39,998 nt of DNA from a virus: IMG/VR virus record IMGVR_UViG_3300027908_000037, positions 1 to 39,998 of that record; one strand, 5' to 3'. The notes beneath the pieces are model-generated. The model had not been told where the DNA came from. It searched no databases and was given only the letters and a program-made list of their open reading frames with translations. Made by a program: the position numbers and the translations under genes. Positions 23,738 to 31,586 of this stretch are shown in pieces (positions within the stretch are counted from its first letter, which is position 1; each line of letters opens with the position of its first letter).

Positions 23738-24019
23738 ATGCCAATCGCACTCATCCTCGCGCTCATTCCGGTGGTGCCCCACGTTGTGGTATCCATTGAG
23801 CACGTCTTTAAGCACTCGACGGGGCCTGCCAAGAAAGTTGCGGCCACCTCGGCGATAGCAGATATCTTAAACGTGCTGGCGGGCGTTGAAGGCACGACTG
23901 GTGCAGATTCACCTACCATGTCGGCAATCGAGGGGATGATCGAAGTGTTTGTAAAACTGTACAACGACACTGGCACGTTTTCGCATGCTGGTGGCGGCAT
24001 CACGTTGCCGAACGCATAA
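23738..24019 (+). CDS. Small membrane protein, 93 aa
   Basis: I chose ATG 23738, ten bases after the previous stop. Hydrophobic N-terminus (PIALILALIPVVPHVVV) then a helical soluble part with two amphipathic helices. It could be exported or inner-membrane bound. It lies just upstream of the tmRNA gene. Confidence 0.55.
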   Translation: MPIALILALIPVVPHVVVSIEHVFKHSTGPAKKVAATSAIADILNVLAGVEGTTGADSPTMSAIEGMIEVFVKLYNDTGTFSHAGGGITLPNA

Positions 24020-24230
24020 TCGGCTGGTGGAGGAGCGGTACGGAGCGTTCTGTGCCGCCCCCAGTTTCAATCTCGCTCAGATGAAGCATTGCAAATCAGT
24101 ATCGGACTCGGGTTCGATTCCCGACACCTCCACCAATAACACTAACGGGGGTGCCAAGGTTTCGACGGTGCTGGTGACCGATGTGGATGGGTAGGGCTGG
24201 CGTGGCACCTTACGACACGCAAATGCAACC

Positions 24231-24299
24231 GCCAATAAAATGGCAAAGCTGTTCGTCATCCCGGCTCCGGCCCTGATGGTGACGGCTGCTGCGGCCTAA
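24231..24299 (+). other. tmRNA tag-peptide frame (ANKMAKLFVIPAPALMVTAAAA)
   Basis: The resume codon is probably GCC 24231; GCA 24225 is in frame and possible. The 22-residue tag is long but ends in hydrophobic residues and Ala-Ala, the form recognised by ClpXP-type proteases. The stop is TAA. Tagging stalled products would rescue ribosomes on broken messages during infection. Confidence 0.75.
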
Positions 24300-24319
24300 C
24301 GGTCAAAGCTCTGGGAGTG

Positions 24320-24347
24320 GCCCCGTCCCTAGTGAAATAAACGGGGC
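24320..24347 (+). terminator. Hairpin at the end of the tmRNA gene
   Basis: GCCCCGT (24320-24326) and ACGGGGC (24341-24347) form a 7-bp GC-rich stem with a 14-base loop, followed by AAATTATTCT. It may be a weak intrinsic terminator or a terminal helix of the tmRNA precursor. Confidence 0.5.
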
Positions 24348-24362
24348 AAATTATTCTCCCAC

Positions 24363-24821
24363 ATGCAAGTCGCCTCCGCATTGGCAGCAGTGCCGGTAAT
24401 CGCCCCGCGCAAGTCCTCTCGATGCCCGCATTGCAGACTGAATCAATTTGAACTGGCGAGCGGACTATGCCGGAGATGCCATGTGGAGATGCACGCCCCG
24501 GTCGAACCACTGCCAATCGTTGCGTTCGCGCCTGACCCTATACCTCTACCTGTACCTCTACCTCTATCTCCACCTGTCCTTCCATCCCATCCACTATCAT
24601 TCTGGGTTCCCGCAACACTGCTATTCTTGCGCTTGCGCTCCGGACAGTCCCAGAATCAGATCGCCAAACGCATCCCTACGCCGCGCACGTATATCAGCAA
24701 AGTCGAGAATGGCTGCCTGGATATAACATTGGTGTCGCTTGTGAGATACGCGGAGGCGCTGAATACAACGCCTTGGGATGTGCTTAGATTATGCGAGTGG
24801 TTGATGCAAGAGAGCGAGTAG
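24363..24821 (+). CDS. Zinc-ribbon plus XRE-type HTH regulator, 152 aa
   Basis: ATG 24363 follows the tmRNA hairpin. CPHC and CRRC near residues 21-41 form a zinc ribbon. A proline linker comes next, encoded by CTACCT-like tandem repeats (24538-24590). Residues about 90-145 are an XRE helix-turn-helix (GQSQNQIAKRIPTPRTYISK, then LVRYAEAL and PWDVLRL). It is the last plus-strand gene before the convergent late block, two bases from its neighbour. Confidence 0.7.
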   Translation: MQVASALAAVPVIAPRKSSRCPHCRLNQFELASGLCRRCHVEMHAPVEPLPIVAFAPDPIPLPVPLPLSPPVLPSHPLSFWVPATLLFLRLRSGQSQNQIAKRIPTPRTYISKVENGCLDITLVSLVRYAEALNTTPWDVLRLCEWLMQESE

Positions 24822-24823
24822 CG

Positions 24824-25474
24824 TCAGATTATGGTTACAGGGTCTCTCACGGAGTCATAAAACTGCGCTCGGGGCATGACGTACTGACAGTACGTACACA
24901 TTGGGCAGCATACAATGGCCACGTCCTGGCTGTCGATCGCCAGTGCATGCGCGGTCTCCAGTGCTCCGTTGCTCGCTTGGATTCCATACAATCCGCCATT
25001 CGGGGATTGCACCAGGAGTTGATTTTGCCCTCCGCCGCCACCGACAGGAGTCAATTGCAAATCCACGAGTGGGCCGTTCGGTATGACGGTCAACTGATAA
25101 GTCTGCGATGTGGTCTGGTCTGTCAGCAATACAATAGAGTTGGCCGTGAATGACACTTGTGTAGCCGTGATGTCGATGCCGCCGTTAGTGACTCCGATCT
25201 GCCACACGCGCCCGAGGCTGTCTTGCAGATACGGAATCGTGATGACAAAAGCATCGGGGTCGAAAAAAATCATAGGCTCGTTCACGAAATGCGAGCAGCC
25301 ACATACCCAAAGTCCCGAATTTTCTGCCCAGATCATTCCCTGCACGGGGTAGGCGGCAAAAGGTATGTTGATCTGCTCTTGCGGGTAGACAGTCGTATAC
25401 GGACCTCCCGGTTGACTCCATGGGATATTGCCCCAGTTCTGCTCGTACAGCGTGCCGATAACGATTACGCCCAT
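24824..25474 (-). CDS. Late structural-type protein, 216 aa
   Basis: The start is ATG 25474 (GTG 25489 possible). Beta-rich throughout, with glycine runs and motifs such as YLQDSLGRVWQIGVTNGG and VQSPNGGLYGIQ, typical of tail-tip or appendage proteins with repeated beta strands. It is last in the minus-strand late operon. Function inferred only from context. Confidence 0.5.
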   Translation of the reverse strand: MGVIVIGTLYEQNWGNIPWSQPGGPYTTVYPQEQINIPFAAYPVQGMIWAENSGLWVCGCSHFVNEPMIFFDPDAFVITIPYLQDSLGRVWQIGVTNGGIDITATQVSFTANSIVLLTDQTTSQTYQLTVIPNGPLVDLQLTPVGGGGGQNQLLVQSPNGGLYGIQASNGALETAHALAIDSQDVAIVCCPMCTYCQYVMPRAQFYDSVRDPVTII

Positions 25475-25500
25475 GCGATCAGTCCCCACTCATTCACTCA

Positions 25501-26247
25501 TCACGGCGTACACGGTGGTCCGTTCGCCGCCACAGTCCCGGTCAGAGTCCCGTTGAGCACATTCCCGGATAGATCGGGCTCGGTACTCGCTCCACTTGCA
25601 CCGTACAAAGGCCATGCCCCAACAATCGACTGCGGACGAATCTTTTTCGAGTTCGCGCATACCGTTCCCAGTGCCGCTCGTTCTCCCGGCGAGAGAATAT
25701 CATTCCAGATCACTACATCTGCCACGTATCCCGCGAATGGGTGGATTGTGTCTTGCACGCCAATCGTGAGTGGCGCACAGCAGGATCGTGAGGCCGTTGT
25801 CGCACTGATAAAGTTAGAACATGAGGTCCCACCAGACACAAGAATACCGCTGGCACTACCCGAGGAATACTTGCCGGCGGTGTCGATCCAGATCACGACC
25901 TGATACCACTTGTTGACGGTGATTGTGCCACATGAAGTGTACGACGGCCCGAACGCCCCGCAGCAACCGAAAATGTAAGCCATAGAGTTGGTCGCGGAAC
26001 TTGGTGCCGCACCCAATCCGACTGTGAACTGAGATCCCGAAGAGGTTCCATTTAAGATAGCCGCTGCGATCCGGATATTCGAGTCCACGGTGGTCGGGTA
26101 CATCCAGAGGGAAATGGTCTCCGGCCCTGAAACAATCGCAATCGGCGTGCTGGTGCCATTCATGGTGATTACGTCAGTCGAGCCGTTGAACGAGCGGGAT
26201 GCGAGCAGCAAAGGGCATAGCGCGAAGATGAGTGCGAGTTTCTTCAT
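25501..26247 (-). CDS. Exported LamG/concanavalin-type lectin-like protein, 248 aa
   Basis: ATG 26247 overlaps the previous stop. Residues 1-16 are a short signal peptide (MKKLALIFALCPLLLA). The mature part reads like a LamG jelly roll: RSFNGSTDVITM, ETISLWMYPTT, KWYQVVIWID and FAGYVADVVIWNDILSPGE. Such domains bind sugars and are common on phage fibres. Paired Cys suggest disulfides, fitting an exported product. Confidence 0.7.
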   Translation of the reverse strand: MKKLALIFALCPLLLASRSFNGSTDVITMNGTSTPIAIVSGPETISLWMYPTTVDSNIRIAAAILNGTSSGSQFTVGLGAAPSSATNSMAYIFGCCGAFGPSYTSCGTITVNKWYQVVIWIDTAGKYSSGSASGILVSGGTSCSNFISATTASRSCCAPLTIGVQDTIHPFAGYVADVVIWNDILSPGERAALGTVCANSKKIRPQSIVGAWPLYGASGASTEPDLSGNVLNGTLTGTVAANGPPCTP

Positions 26248-27383
26248 AGAATAAGGTGGGCGTAGACGTTCAAGTTAGCCGTGGGTGGTGTCCCGGTCGG
26301 AGATGTGCCAATCTTGACCGCCAGAATCGATCCACTGCTCAGTGTCGATTGGACGTTGAATGTCAGCGTCACCCGGTTGTTTGCTGTCGAAGTCGTGGTA
26401 AACGTCTGGCCCGCTGCCGAGGTCAATGAGCCGATATTTACCGTGCCGGAGTTGATCACGCCGTCAGCATAAGTGATCGTGGCTGTATGCCCGGAGGTAG
26501 AGTCCGCGCTCCACACATCGACTACCACTGTTGCGCCCGTCGCCGCACTGGGAATATACACGGTGCAGTTGATATAGGTAGTGGTGTTGAATATGAACTG
26601 CCAGCCTGCTTGGAAATATGCCGTGAGCGCATTGACGCTGTAGAAACTGTTTCCCGTCTCATCCGGGGTGCAGTTGTCGAGAGTCGGATTACCACTCCCA
26701 CTGGGACATGTCGAGCCCGATGCACATGTCAATGTTCCGCCGCTTTGGATTGTTAGCGTTGCCCCGGTTGGAACATTGGTGGTGGTGGAAAGAGTAAGTG
26801 GACTTGGCAGCGACAACGTAAACGCCCCAGAGGTGGTGATCGGACTTGATCCCGTAACCGCGATCTCATTGGCGGTGCCGGCGAGTCCCACACTGGTTAC
26901 CGTGCCGAGACTGGAACTCACAGTTGTGCAGGCCCACGCAGAGCCATTCCATACCCATGTTTGGTTCGTGGCGCAGGCTGTCAGCCCGATTGATCCCGAT
27001 GCAGTGATCGTGCCACCAGACAGCGGAGTCGTGGCAGTGATCGATGTGACCGTGCCTACGCCGCCGCTGCCGCCGCAGCTCCATTGATTGTTAACGTACA
27101 CCGCGAGAGCGCCTGTGCCACCAGACGTGCACGGATTAGACCCAGGAGTGGCATTGGAGACTATTACAGTAGTCGATAGCCCGGTGAGCCCGGAGAGTTG
27201 CGAGACTGTCACTGGGCCGAGTGTGACGCCGTTGGTGAACTGGTTGCTGCCAGTCCATACGTTGGGATTGCCAGCGAGCGGACCAAACACACTGATGACC
27301 TGGGCATGGGCGGAGACTGACAATGCGGGCAGGTAGACCAACAAGCTGGCGATGGCAAACAGTAGCACTCTCAGTCGTCGCAT
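26244..27383 (-). CDS. Tail-fibre-like protein with signal peptide, 379 aa
   Basis: Residues 1-28 are a signal peptide ending AHAQ. Low-complexity Ser/Thr/Gly beta-repeats follow (GTVTSITATTPLSGGTITASG and similar), then a domain with NPTLDNCTPDETGNSFYSVN. Repeats of 'GTVTSVGL' kind occur in phage fibre shafts and also appear in the 31671-33917 gene. A signal peptide on a fibre is unusual for classical phages. Confidence 0.65.
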   Translation of the reverse strand: MRRLRVLLFAIASLLVYLPALSVSAHAQVISVFGPLAGNPNVWTGSNQFTNGVTLGPVTVSQLSGLTGLSTTVIVSNATPGSNPCTSGGTGALAVYVNNQWSCGGSGGVGTVTSITATTPLSGGTITASGSIGLTACATNQTWVWNGSAWACTTVSSSLGTVTSVGLAGTANEIAVTGSSPITTSGAFTLSLPSPLTLSTTTNVPTGATLTIQSGGTLTCASGSTCPSGSGNPTLDNCTPDETGNSFYSVNALTAYFQAGWQFIFNTTTYINCTVYIPSAATGATVVVDVWSADSTSGHTATITYADGVINSGTVNIGSLTSAAGQTFTTTSTANNRVTLTFNVQSTLSSGSILAVKIGTSPTGTPPTANLNVYAHLIL

Positions 27384-27430
27384 ACCGGAATGATACCCGA
27401 TGGCGGGGGTGATGAGAATCGGATTTCAGA

Positions 27431-27976
27431 TTACGGTGCGACGGTGATGGTGGTCGCTGCCGCTGTCTCCGTCGCCGTCTGTTGCTGTTGCATCGCAACC
27501 GCGCCCCAATCTTGATAGCAGTACGCGATGAGGCTGTCGGCAGCAACCTTCCGGATGAAGTCAACCAGCGACTCCCCGGCGCTCTCCGCCCATTCTCGAA
27601 AAGGCTCGATGACCTGCTCGGGCACCTCAACTTCGATAATCAAACCACCGCCGGGGCCTTTGCGGGGTCCGGTGGCAATACCCTGCGCCGAGGCCAGTGA
27701 TCTCAGCCTGTCACGCTGTTCCTGTGTCAGATTTGACACAAATGCGGCCAAGTCCGGTGTCGGCGGCGGTGTGCTGGGCGGATTAGCGCTCAGACTGCCC
27801 TGTTGTGCCGCCAAATCGCCCGATTCAGGGGGGGTTAAGACGGGATCTGTGGTCTGGGGGGTATCCATGTTTGCCTTGCTAGGATTGGCGCTAATCGCAT
27901 TCTCTGGCTGATATGGCTGATCCGGGTTGCCAGCCGTATTCCGGTGATCCTGCCACTGTCCCTTGTTTTTGCCCAT
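27431..27976 (-). CDS. Proline/glutamine-rich hypothetical protein, 181 aa
   Basis: GGAGG lies upstream of ATG 27976; GTG 27997 is an alternative. The N-terminal half is disordered and Pro/Ser/Asn-rich. Residues about 90-160 look folded (LIIEVEVPEQVIEPFREWAE, then DFIRKVAADSLIAYC). The tail is Gln/Thr/Ala low complexity. No family recognised. Confidence 0.5.
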   Translation of the reverse strand: MGKNKGQWQDHRNTAGNPDQPYQPENAISANPSKANMDTPQTTDPVLTPPESGDLAAQQGSLSANPPSTPPPTPDLAAFVSNLTQEQRDRLRSLASAQGIATGPRKGPGGGLIIEVEVPEQVIEPFREWAESAGESLVDFIRKVAADSLIAYCYQDWGAVAMQQQQTATETAAATTITVAP

Positions 27977-28003
27977 GGTCGGTGAAGCCTCCGTCACACG
28001 CGA

Positions 28004-28034
28004 ATACTATACCACTATCGCTAGATCGCTAGCG
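28004..28034 (-). promoter_or_regulatory. Operator-like palindrome and -10-like box upstream of 27431-27976
   Basis: CGCTAG and CTAGCG (28019-28024 and 28029-28034) form an inverted repeat around ATCG. A TATAGT box on the minus strand lies at 28006-28011, but no good -35 is seen. Tandem CACTGCCACT units follow at 28038-28060. Regulatory role is a guess. Confidence 0.35.
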
Positions 28035-28047
28035 CCCTCACTGCCAC

Positions 28048-28512
28048 TCACTGCCACTCACCCGTGACGATCTGTGTTGCCAGTCTCTGCGCGCGTGCTG
28101 GTGATTGCACTTTCGCCCACTTCGAGTCCAGCATCTGTACTGACGCTTCTGGCCAGTTCTCATCCTGCATCGCGGCGAGTGCCTGCTTGAACTGAGCCAG
28201 CCCCTCGATTCCGAGTTGATAACACATATTCATCAGCACGCCGAACCGCACGCCATCCATTGTGCTCGTCCACGGGAATTGCACACGGATATCGGCAGCG
28301 GCCAGTGTAATGCGATTGACTGCCAGATACTCCATCTCGGCGTCAGTTAGTCCGCATCCACGACTAGCATCAATGCAGGTGCCGATGCCGACTGTGACGA
28401 ATCCCTTGACCATAGTCCCAGCGGAAATCGGAGCGCCATCGGCGTCATCGTATGCAGAGGATTTTTCGCCTTCATCTCGCTTGAGCTGATCGATGATATT
28501 GGTGATCGGCAT
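28048..28512 (-). CDS. T4-type lysozyme (GH24 endolysin), 154 aa
   Basis: ATG 28512 immediately follows a TAG that ends the previous frame, in the same reading frame. The catalytic arrangement Glu (KRDEGEKSSAYDDADG) then Gly-Thr (VTVGIGTCIDASRG) matches GH24 lysozymes, and MDGVRFGVLMNMCYQLG is the conserved middle helix. It cleaves peptidoglycan for release. No signal peptide, so a holin or the upstream domain must deliver it. Confidence 0.8.
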   Translation of the reverse strand: MPITNIIDQLKRDEGEKSSAYDDADGAPISAGTMVKGFVTVGIGTCIDASRGCGLTDAEMEYLAVNRITLAAADIRVQFPWTSTMDGVRFGVLMNMCYQLGIEGLAQFKQALAAMQDENWPEASVQMLDSKWAKVQSPARAQRLATQIVTGEWQ

Positions 28513-29421
28513 CTACTTCCCCAGCCTCGTTCCCGATAAGACAGAAATGATGTGCTCGAATCCCGTTCCCTCGTCGTAGTCGTTCCACGTCGGAATCGCC
28601 ACGTACTTGATGCTCGGCGGGATTGTTGCCACTTGGTCAAAGAACCAGTTGCCAGCTTGGTGATCCAGCCACCGTGTGGGGGTGGTTCCCGGCCAAGCCG
28701 ACAACAGCCAGTTACGGAGACCCTTCCATGCAGATTGCAGCGCCCCAGTCGGCGTAGGCTGTCCGCCATCGCAGAACATGATGTTCGCGCTGGCAATCTT
28801 CATCGTGGGCTTGGCGTGGTCGGCTTTGAGATCAGCCAATGCCAACGCAGGATTCGACGGATTATCACCTGTAACGATATTCGGCCACGAGTATCCCGTG
28901 TGCCATGAGAGGATGGGAATTGTCGGCACTGCTGCTTGCACCGTGGCCACATCGACTCCCGCCGAGGCGTTCATATCGAATTCCAGCACGTATTTCTCGG
29001 GCAGGTACGCCGGGGAGTTCAACACGCGCTGGCAGTCGGAATTCAACAACGCGCTGATAGTCGCTTGGGTGGGATTCGTCTGCTTCTCCGCGATCCACGG
29101 ATCGAGCATCAACCCGAACAGCAACTCGTGTTCCATGCAGCCTTCCCATATGTTCATCATCGCGTCGTGAAGGAATGGGTTTACAGTCGGCCCTTCCCAA
29201 TCCACAATGCAGCCCTTGATGCCAATGGCTTCCATGAAGTTGAGTTGATTGTTGATGACCACAGGATCATTGGACAGGTAGCGGTCGATGCGGTGCACTG
29301 TGGTGCCGTTGTTTTCGCCAAACCAGCCCTGCATGTGCGCGAGAGGTACGCCATTCCAGCCGACGATGTTCTTTTGCAGGGACTTTCCGAGATCGAGTGT
29401 TACTGGCGCGGTCATGGTCAT
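28513..29421 (-). CDS. Glycoside-hydrolase-like TIM barrel (GH71/GH99 type), 302 aa
   Basis: ATG 29421 overlaps the preceding stop. HMQGWFGENN near the start, KGCIVDWEGP in the middle and AIPTWNDYDEGTGFEH near the end match the barrel seen in GH71/GH99-type enzymes. It ends in TAG (28513-28515), directly followed in frame by the lysozyme ATG, so amber readthrough would give a 457-residue two-domain lysin. It probably degrades a cell-surface polysaccharide. Confidence 0.65.
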   Translation of the reverse strand: MTMTAPVTLDLGKSLQKNIVGWNGVPLAHMQGWFGENNGTTVHRIDRYLSNDPVVINNQLNFMEAIGIKGCIVDWEGPTVNPFLHDAMMNIWEGCMEHELLFGLMLDPWIAEKQTNPTQATISALLNSDCQRVLNSPAYLPEKYVLEFDMNASAGVDVATVQAAVPTIPILSWHTGYSWPNIVTGDNPSNPALALADLKADHAKPTMKIASANIMFCDGGQPTPTGALQSAWKGLRNWLLSAWPGTTPTRWLDHQAGNWFFDQVATIPPSIKYVAIPTWNDYDEGTGFEHIISVLSGTRLGK

Positions 29422-29600
29422 TTCAGCTTCTCCAGTTTCTTCCGCAAATCCCTAATGTACGCATCGAAGGCCGCTTGCAGTACAGGCCCACTCTGTGCCC
29501 GTTGCGCTTCGAGATCGTCGATGTAGTCGAGTATCTCCTTGCGCGTGGTAGGCTCAGGGCGAATCTTGAGCGGCGGGGTGTACTTGCGCGATGCAGTCAT
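29418..29600 (-). CDS. Small coiled-coil protein, 60 aa
   Basis: ATG 29600 and stop are both coupled to neighbours by ATGA overlaps. Helical and charged (TRKEILDYIDDLEAQRAQSG). It sits in the lysis cluster; a spanin-like or chaperone role is possible but unsupported. Confidence 0.5.
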   Translation of the reverse strand: MTASRKYTPPLKIRPEPTTRKEILDYIDDLEAQRAQSGPVLQAAFDAYIRDLRKKLEKLK

Positions 29601-29992
29601 CGGTGCCCCGCATCCACCTTTGCCTGTCTGACTAGGTGTTCCTGATATACAGCCTGCTGTTCTTTCACTACCACATCAGCCGCGAGAGCCGCCGCGACAT
29701 CCCCTTCTTCTTTGGTCACAATCGCCAGCCGATGAGCCTGCACGGATATTCTTTCGGCGAACTCCACGTTGAGTTTCAATTGCGATCCCATTGCGGAGTT
29801 CGTCAGAGTATGGATGTCCTTCACCACTCGATCATTCTTGCTGGCTCGCCAAGTGTTCCACGCCACCAGCGCCGCAGTAGTCAAGGCAATCACTTCCGGC
29901 GAGGTTGGTACAGACCAGCCTGTGACTGCTGCCGCTGCCATGACATTAGCGGTGACGGCTACTTTGAGAGTGCTGATGGAAGCGGCAGTCAC
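29597..29992 (-). CDS. Holin-like membrane protein, 131 aa
   Basis: It starts at GTG 29992. Two hydrophobic helices (about 8-24 and 34-46) precede a long helical cytoplasmic part with coiled-coil character. Position next to lysozyme suggests a holin. Five codons upstream in the same frame is the TAG of the 55-aa membrane protein, so readthrough would add that protein at the N-terminus. Confidence 0.5.
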   Translation of the reverse strand: MTAASISTLKVAVTANVMAAAAVTGWSVPTSPEVIALTTAALVAWNTWRASKNDRVVKDIHTLTNSAMGSQLKLNVEFAERISVQAHRLAIVTKEEGDVAAALAADVVVKEQQAVYQEHLVRQAKVDAGHR

Positions 29993-30004
29993 AAGGTTAC
30001 GACG

Positions 30005-30172
30005 CTATTTAAAGAGAAGCGATCCTACCCAGCAGGCCAGCCCGGCCCAGCCAAAGTGAAATCCGATGCGTCCTGCGTACCACGGCGAGCCTGCCGCTGG
30101 CGCAGGACCGCCAAGGTTGATAAACGTTGCGATCACGAAGAACACGAATGCGAAAACTAACAATACGTTCAT
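30005..30172 (-). CDS. Small membrane protein, 55 aa, ending in TAG
   Basis: A strong AAGGAG precedes ATG 30172. Two hydrophobic segments (MNVLLVFAFVFFVIATFI and GWAGLACWVGSLLF) flank a glycine/proline loop. TAG at 30005-30007 is followed in frame, five codons on, by the GTG of the holin-like gene. It may be the true holin, or a module joined to its neighbour by readthrough. Confidence 0.6.
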   Translation of the reverse strand: MNVLLVFAFVFFVIATFINLGGPAPAAGSPWYAGRIGFHFGWAGLACWVGSLLFK

Positions 30173-30181
30173 AAATTCTCC

Positions 30182-30379
30182 TTAGTTTTTGTACAGCCCG
30201 AGAAACACGAACGTGCCGTCGATGCATCTCAGCACGAACACGCCCGCGACCGGGTAAATGTTTAGCCAGCCTAGAACTGTATCGCTACTCACCGCGCGCT
30301 CGTCGGCGTCGGTCGAAACTTTCAGCTTGTACCACTTATCGGGCGGTGGATTCGGCGGTCCAGGTGGTGCGCTTCCCAT
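30182..30379 (-). CDS. Small hypothetical protein, 65 aa
   Basis: GGAGG lies seven bases before ATG 30379. A Pro/Gly-rich head (MGSAPPGPPNPPPDKW) precedes a beta-rich domain ending FVLRCIDGTFVFLGLYKN. Overlaps the end of the 30336-30689 gene by 44 bases. Function unknown. Confidence 0.5.
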   Translation of the reverse strand: MGSAPPGPPNPPPDKWYKLKVSTDADERAVSSDTVLGWLNIYPVAGVFVLRCIDGTFVFLGLYKN

Positions 30380-30689
30380 TGATAACCTCCATGAACGTTC
30401 CGTCTTTACTCTTAAACCAAAAACCCAGTCCAGTAGCACGGATACTGCGACATGCTCCCCGTTCTTCCCATGTAGCATGATCTGCTACCCATCCCGGCTG
30501 GATGACTGTGTCGTTCGGGAAATCATCGCAGCCTTTGTATCGAAAATCGCCTTGCTCGTCGTCCTGCATGTCCCATTCGTTGGTCGCAGTCTGACGTAGA
30601 ATAGCAACGTGATGCTCCGTGCTGGTGGGAAATTTGGGTTCCCGCGCTACTGCCAATCCCATCAGCCCGCAGCACAGTCCCGCGAACAC
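30336..30689 (-). CDS. Membrane-anchored or exported small protein, 117 aa
   Basis: The frame is open back to 31022, but the first half overlaps the better-supported 30715-31026 gene, so I start at GTG 30689. An N-terminal hydrophobic segment (FAGLCCGLMGLAVA) suggests export; then a soluble domain with several Trp and two Cys. No clear ribosome site, so the start is uncertain. Confidence 0.45.
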   Translation of the reverse strand: MFAGLCCGLMGLAVAREPKFPTSTEHHVAILRQTATNEWDMQDDEQGDFRYKGCDDFPNDTVIQPGWVADHATWEERGACRSIRATGLGFWFKSKDGTFMEVINGKRTTWTAESTAR

Positions 30690-30714
30690 AATCGGATAAT
30701 ACCGTGCCCACCCG

Positions 30715-31026
30715 CTACCTGCTCGGGTAATTGGGTGGCTCGATTCCTGCTTTGATAAAGAGGGGGACAATTTTGAGCCGGATATCTCCGAGCTCGCTGC
30801 CATGCCTGCGGTCGTTGGAGTCAACCCGTTCTTCAATCGCTGTAACTTTGAGGTCCATTTTGCAGGCATCATCATCCCGGCGTTTAAGATCGCGACGCAA
30901 AAGCCAAGTAAGAACACTAGAGAAAATGCCAATTCCCCCCACAACAGCCAGGAATGCCAAGTGGACGATCTCGTTCCTAAACTGATCATCAACCCCATCG
31001 AGAACAAGCCCAGATATGACATTCAC
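30715..31026 (-). CDS. Membrane/coiled-coil protein, 103 aa
   Basis: It starts at GTG 31026, after AGGATAGGA. One hydrophobic helix (LAFLAVVGGIGIFSSVLTWLL) is followed by RRDLKRR and a charged helical segment. The shape matches small phage lysis-associated or anchor proteins. It ends in TAG; the frame after it overlaps another gene, so this TAG looks like a true stop. Confidence 0.55.
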   Translation of the reverse strand: MNVISGLVLDGVDDQFRNEIVHLAFLAVVGGIGIFSSVLTWLLRRDLKRRDDDACKMDLKVTAIEERVDSNDRRHGSELGDIRLKIVPLFIKAGIEPPNYPSR

Positions 31027-31097
31027 GATTCCTATCCTAACTTTATCCCTGAACTTGCCGAACGACTGAGCTATATTTTACAGAATTCGTAAATACC

Positions 31098-31586
31098 CTA
31101 ATTGCCGTGTGGAACAGTTGTAGTCGTGGTTTCGAGTGCAGTCACCTTGGTCTGCACAATTGCCGCCTGCACCACTGCCTGCTGCGGCAACGGATGTGGC
31201 ATTTGTGGCAGCACCCCAGTGAGAAATGGTATCTTGCTGCCCACGGTGCTGATAATGAAATCCAGCAGCGAATCCGCAGTGTGCCCGAACAGCGCCGCGC
31301 ATGGCGCGAACTTTGTAATCGTCCCAATCACCCCGCTCATGCTGCTCCAGCCGAGGTACTCAAGTCCACCCGACAGGAACTGCGGAGTGAAGCACAACCA
31401 GAACATGATGCTGTCGAGGAACGCGCGCACAATCAGCGGAATCCAGCATCTCCGGATGAAATCGGAATAATTATTGGCAACAGGATTAGGCCCGGTGACG
31501 AGGAAGTAGGCTCGTTTCAGCCAGTACATGAACACGCCGATGCCGAACCACGCCCAGAGCCATAACAAATGCCATTGCACGTTCAT
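31098..31586 (-). CDS. Multi-pass membrane protein, 162 aa
   Basis: ATG 31586 has no clear ribosome site. Hydrophobic segments at about 5-22, 52-70 and 75-100 (LWLWAWFGIGVFMYWL and others) suggest three helices. The tail is a Gln/Val/Thr-rich helix. Ends in TAG. Possibly part of the lysis group; function unknown. Confidence 0.55.
   Translation of the reverse strand: MNVQWHLLWLWAWFGIGVFMYWLKRAYFLVTGPNPVANNYSDFIRRCWIPLIVRAFLDSIMFWLCFTPQFLSGGLEYLGWSSMSGVIGTITKFAPCAALFGHTADSLLDFIISTVGSKIPFLTGVLPQMPHPLPQQAVVQAAIVQTKVTALETTTTTVPHGN

Larger units (their letters stand above)
24030..24347 (+). ncRNA. ssrA: Circularly permuted (two-piece) tmRNA
   Basis: The 3' acceptor piece comes first: hairpin GCGGTACGG/CTGTGCCGC (24035-24058), T-arm TCGGG-TTCGATT-CCCGA (24108-24124), acceptor strand CACCTCC (24125-24131), A, CCA (24133-24135). 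An 11-base intervening segment (24136-24146) follows. The coding piece then opens with GGGGGTG (24147-24153), which pairs with CACCTCC, and GGTTTCGACGG. CGGTGCTGGT (24166-24175) pairs over ten positions (G-U allowed) with ATCAGTATCG (24095-24104) as helix P2. A tag frame follows at 24231-24299. The order 3' half then 5' half defines a permuted gene; such genes are known in alphaproteobacteria and some cyanobacteria and betaproteobacteria. Outer ends are approximate. Confidence 0.92.

Noticed and set aside
24022-24135. Ordinary tRNA ending in CCA at 24135
   Set aside because: No anticodon or D arm can be drawn; the T-arm and CCA pair with the downstream GGGGGTG and P2 strand as a permuted tmRNA.
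25157-25903. Plus-strand frame of 248 aa
   Set aside because: Antisense to two well-supported late genes, with no ribosome site or motif.
30715-30717. TAG readthrough of the 103-aa membrane protein
   Set aside because: The frame beyond lies over the 30336-30689 gene in another phase and looks like shadow sequence.
30690-31022. N-terminal extension of the 30336 gene (228 aa)
   Set aside because: It overlaps in another frame the better-looking 30715-31026 gene and shows no ribosome site; I start at GTG 30689 instead.
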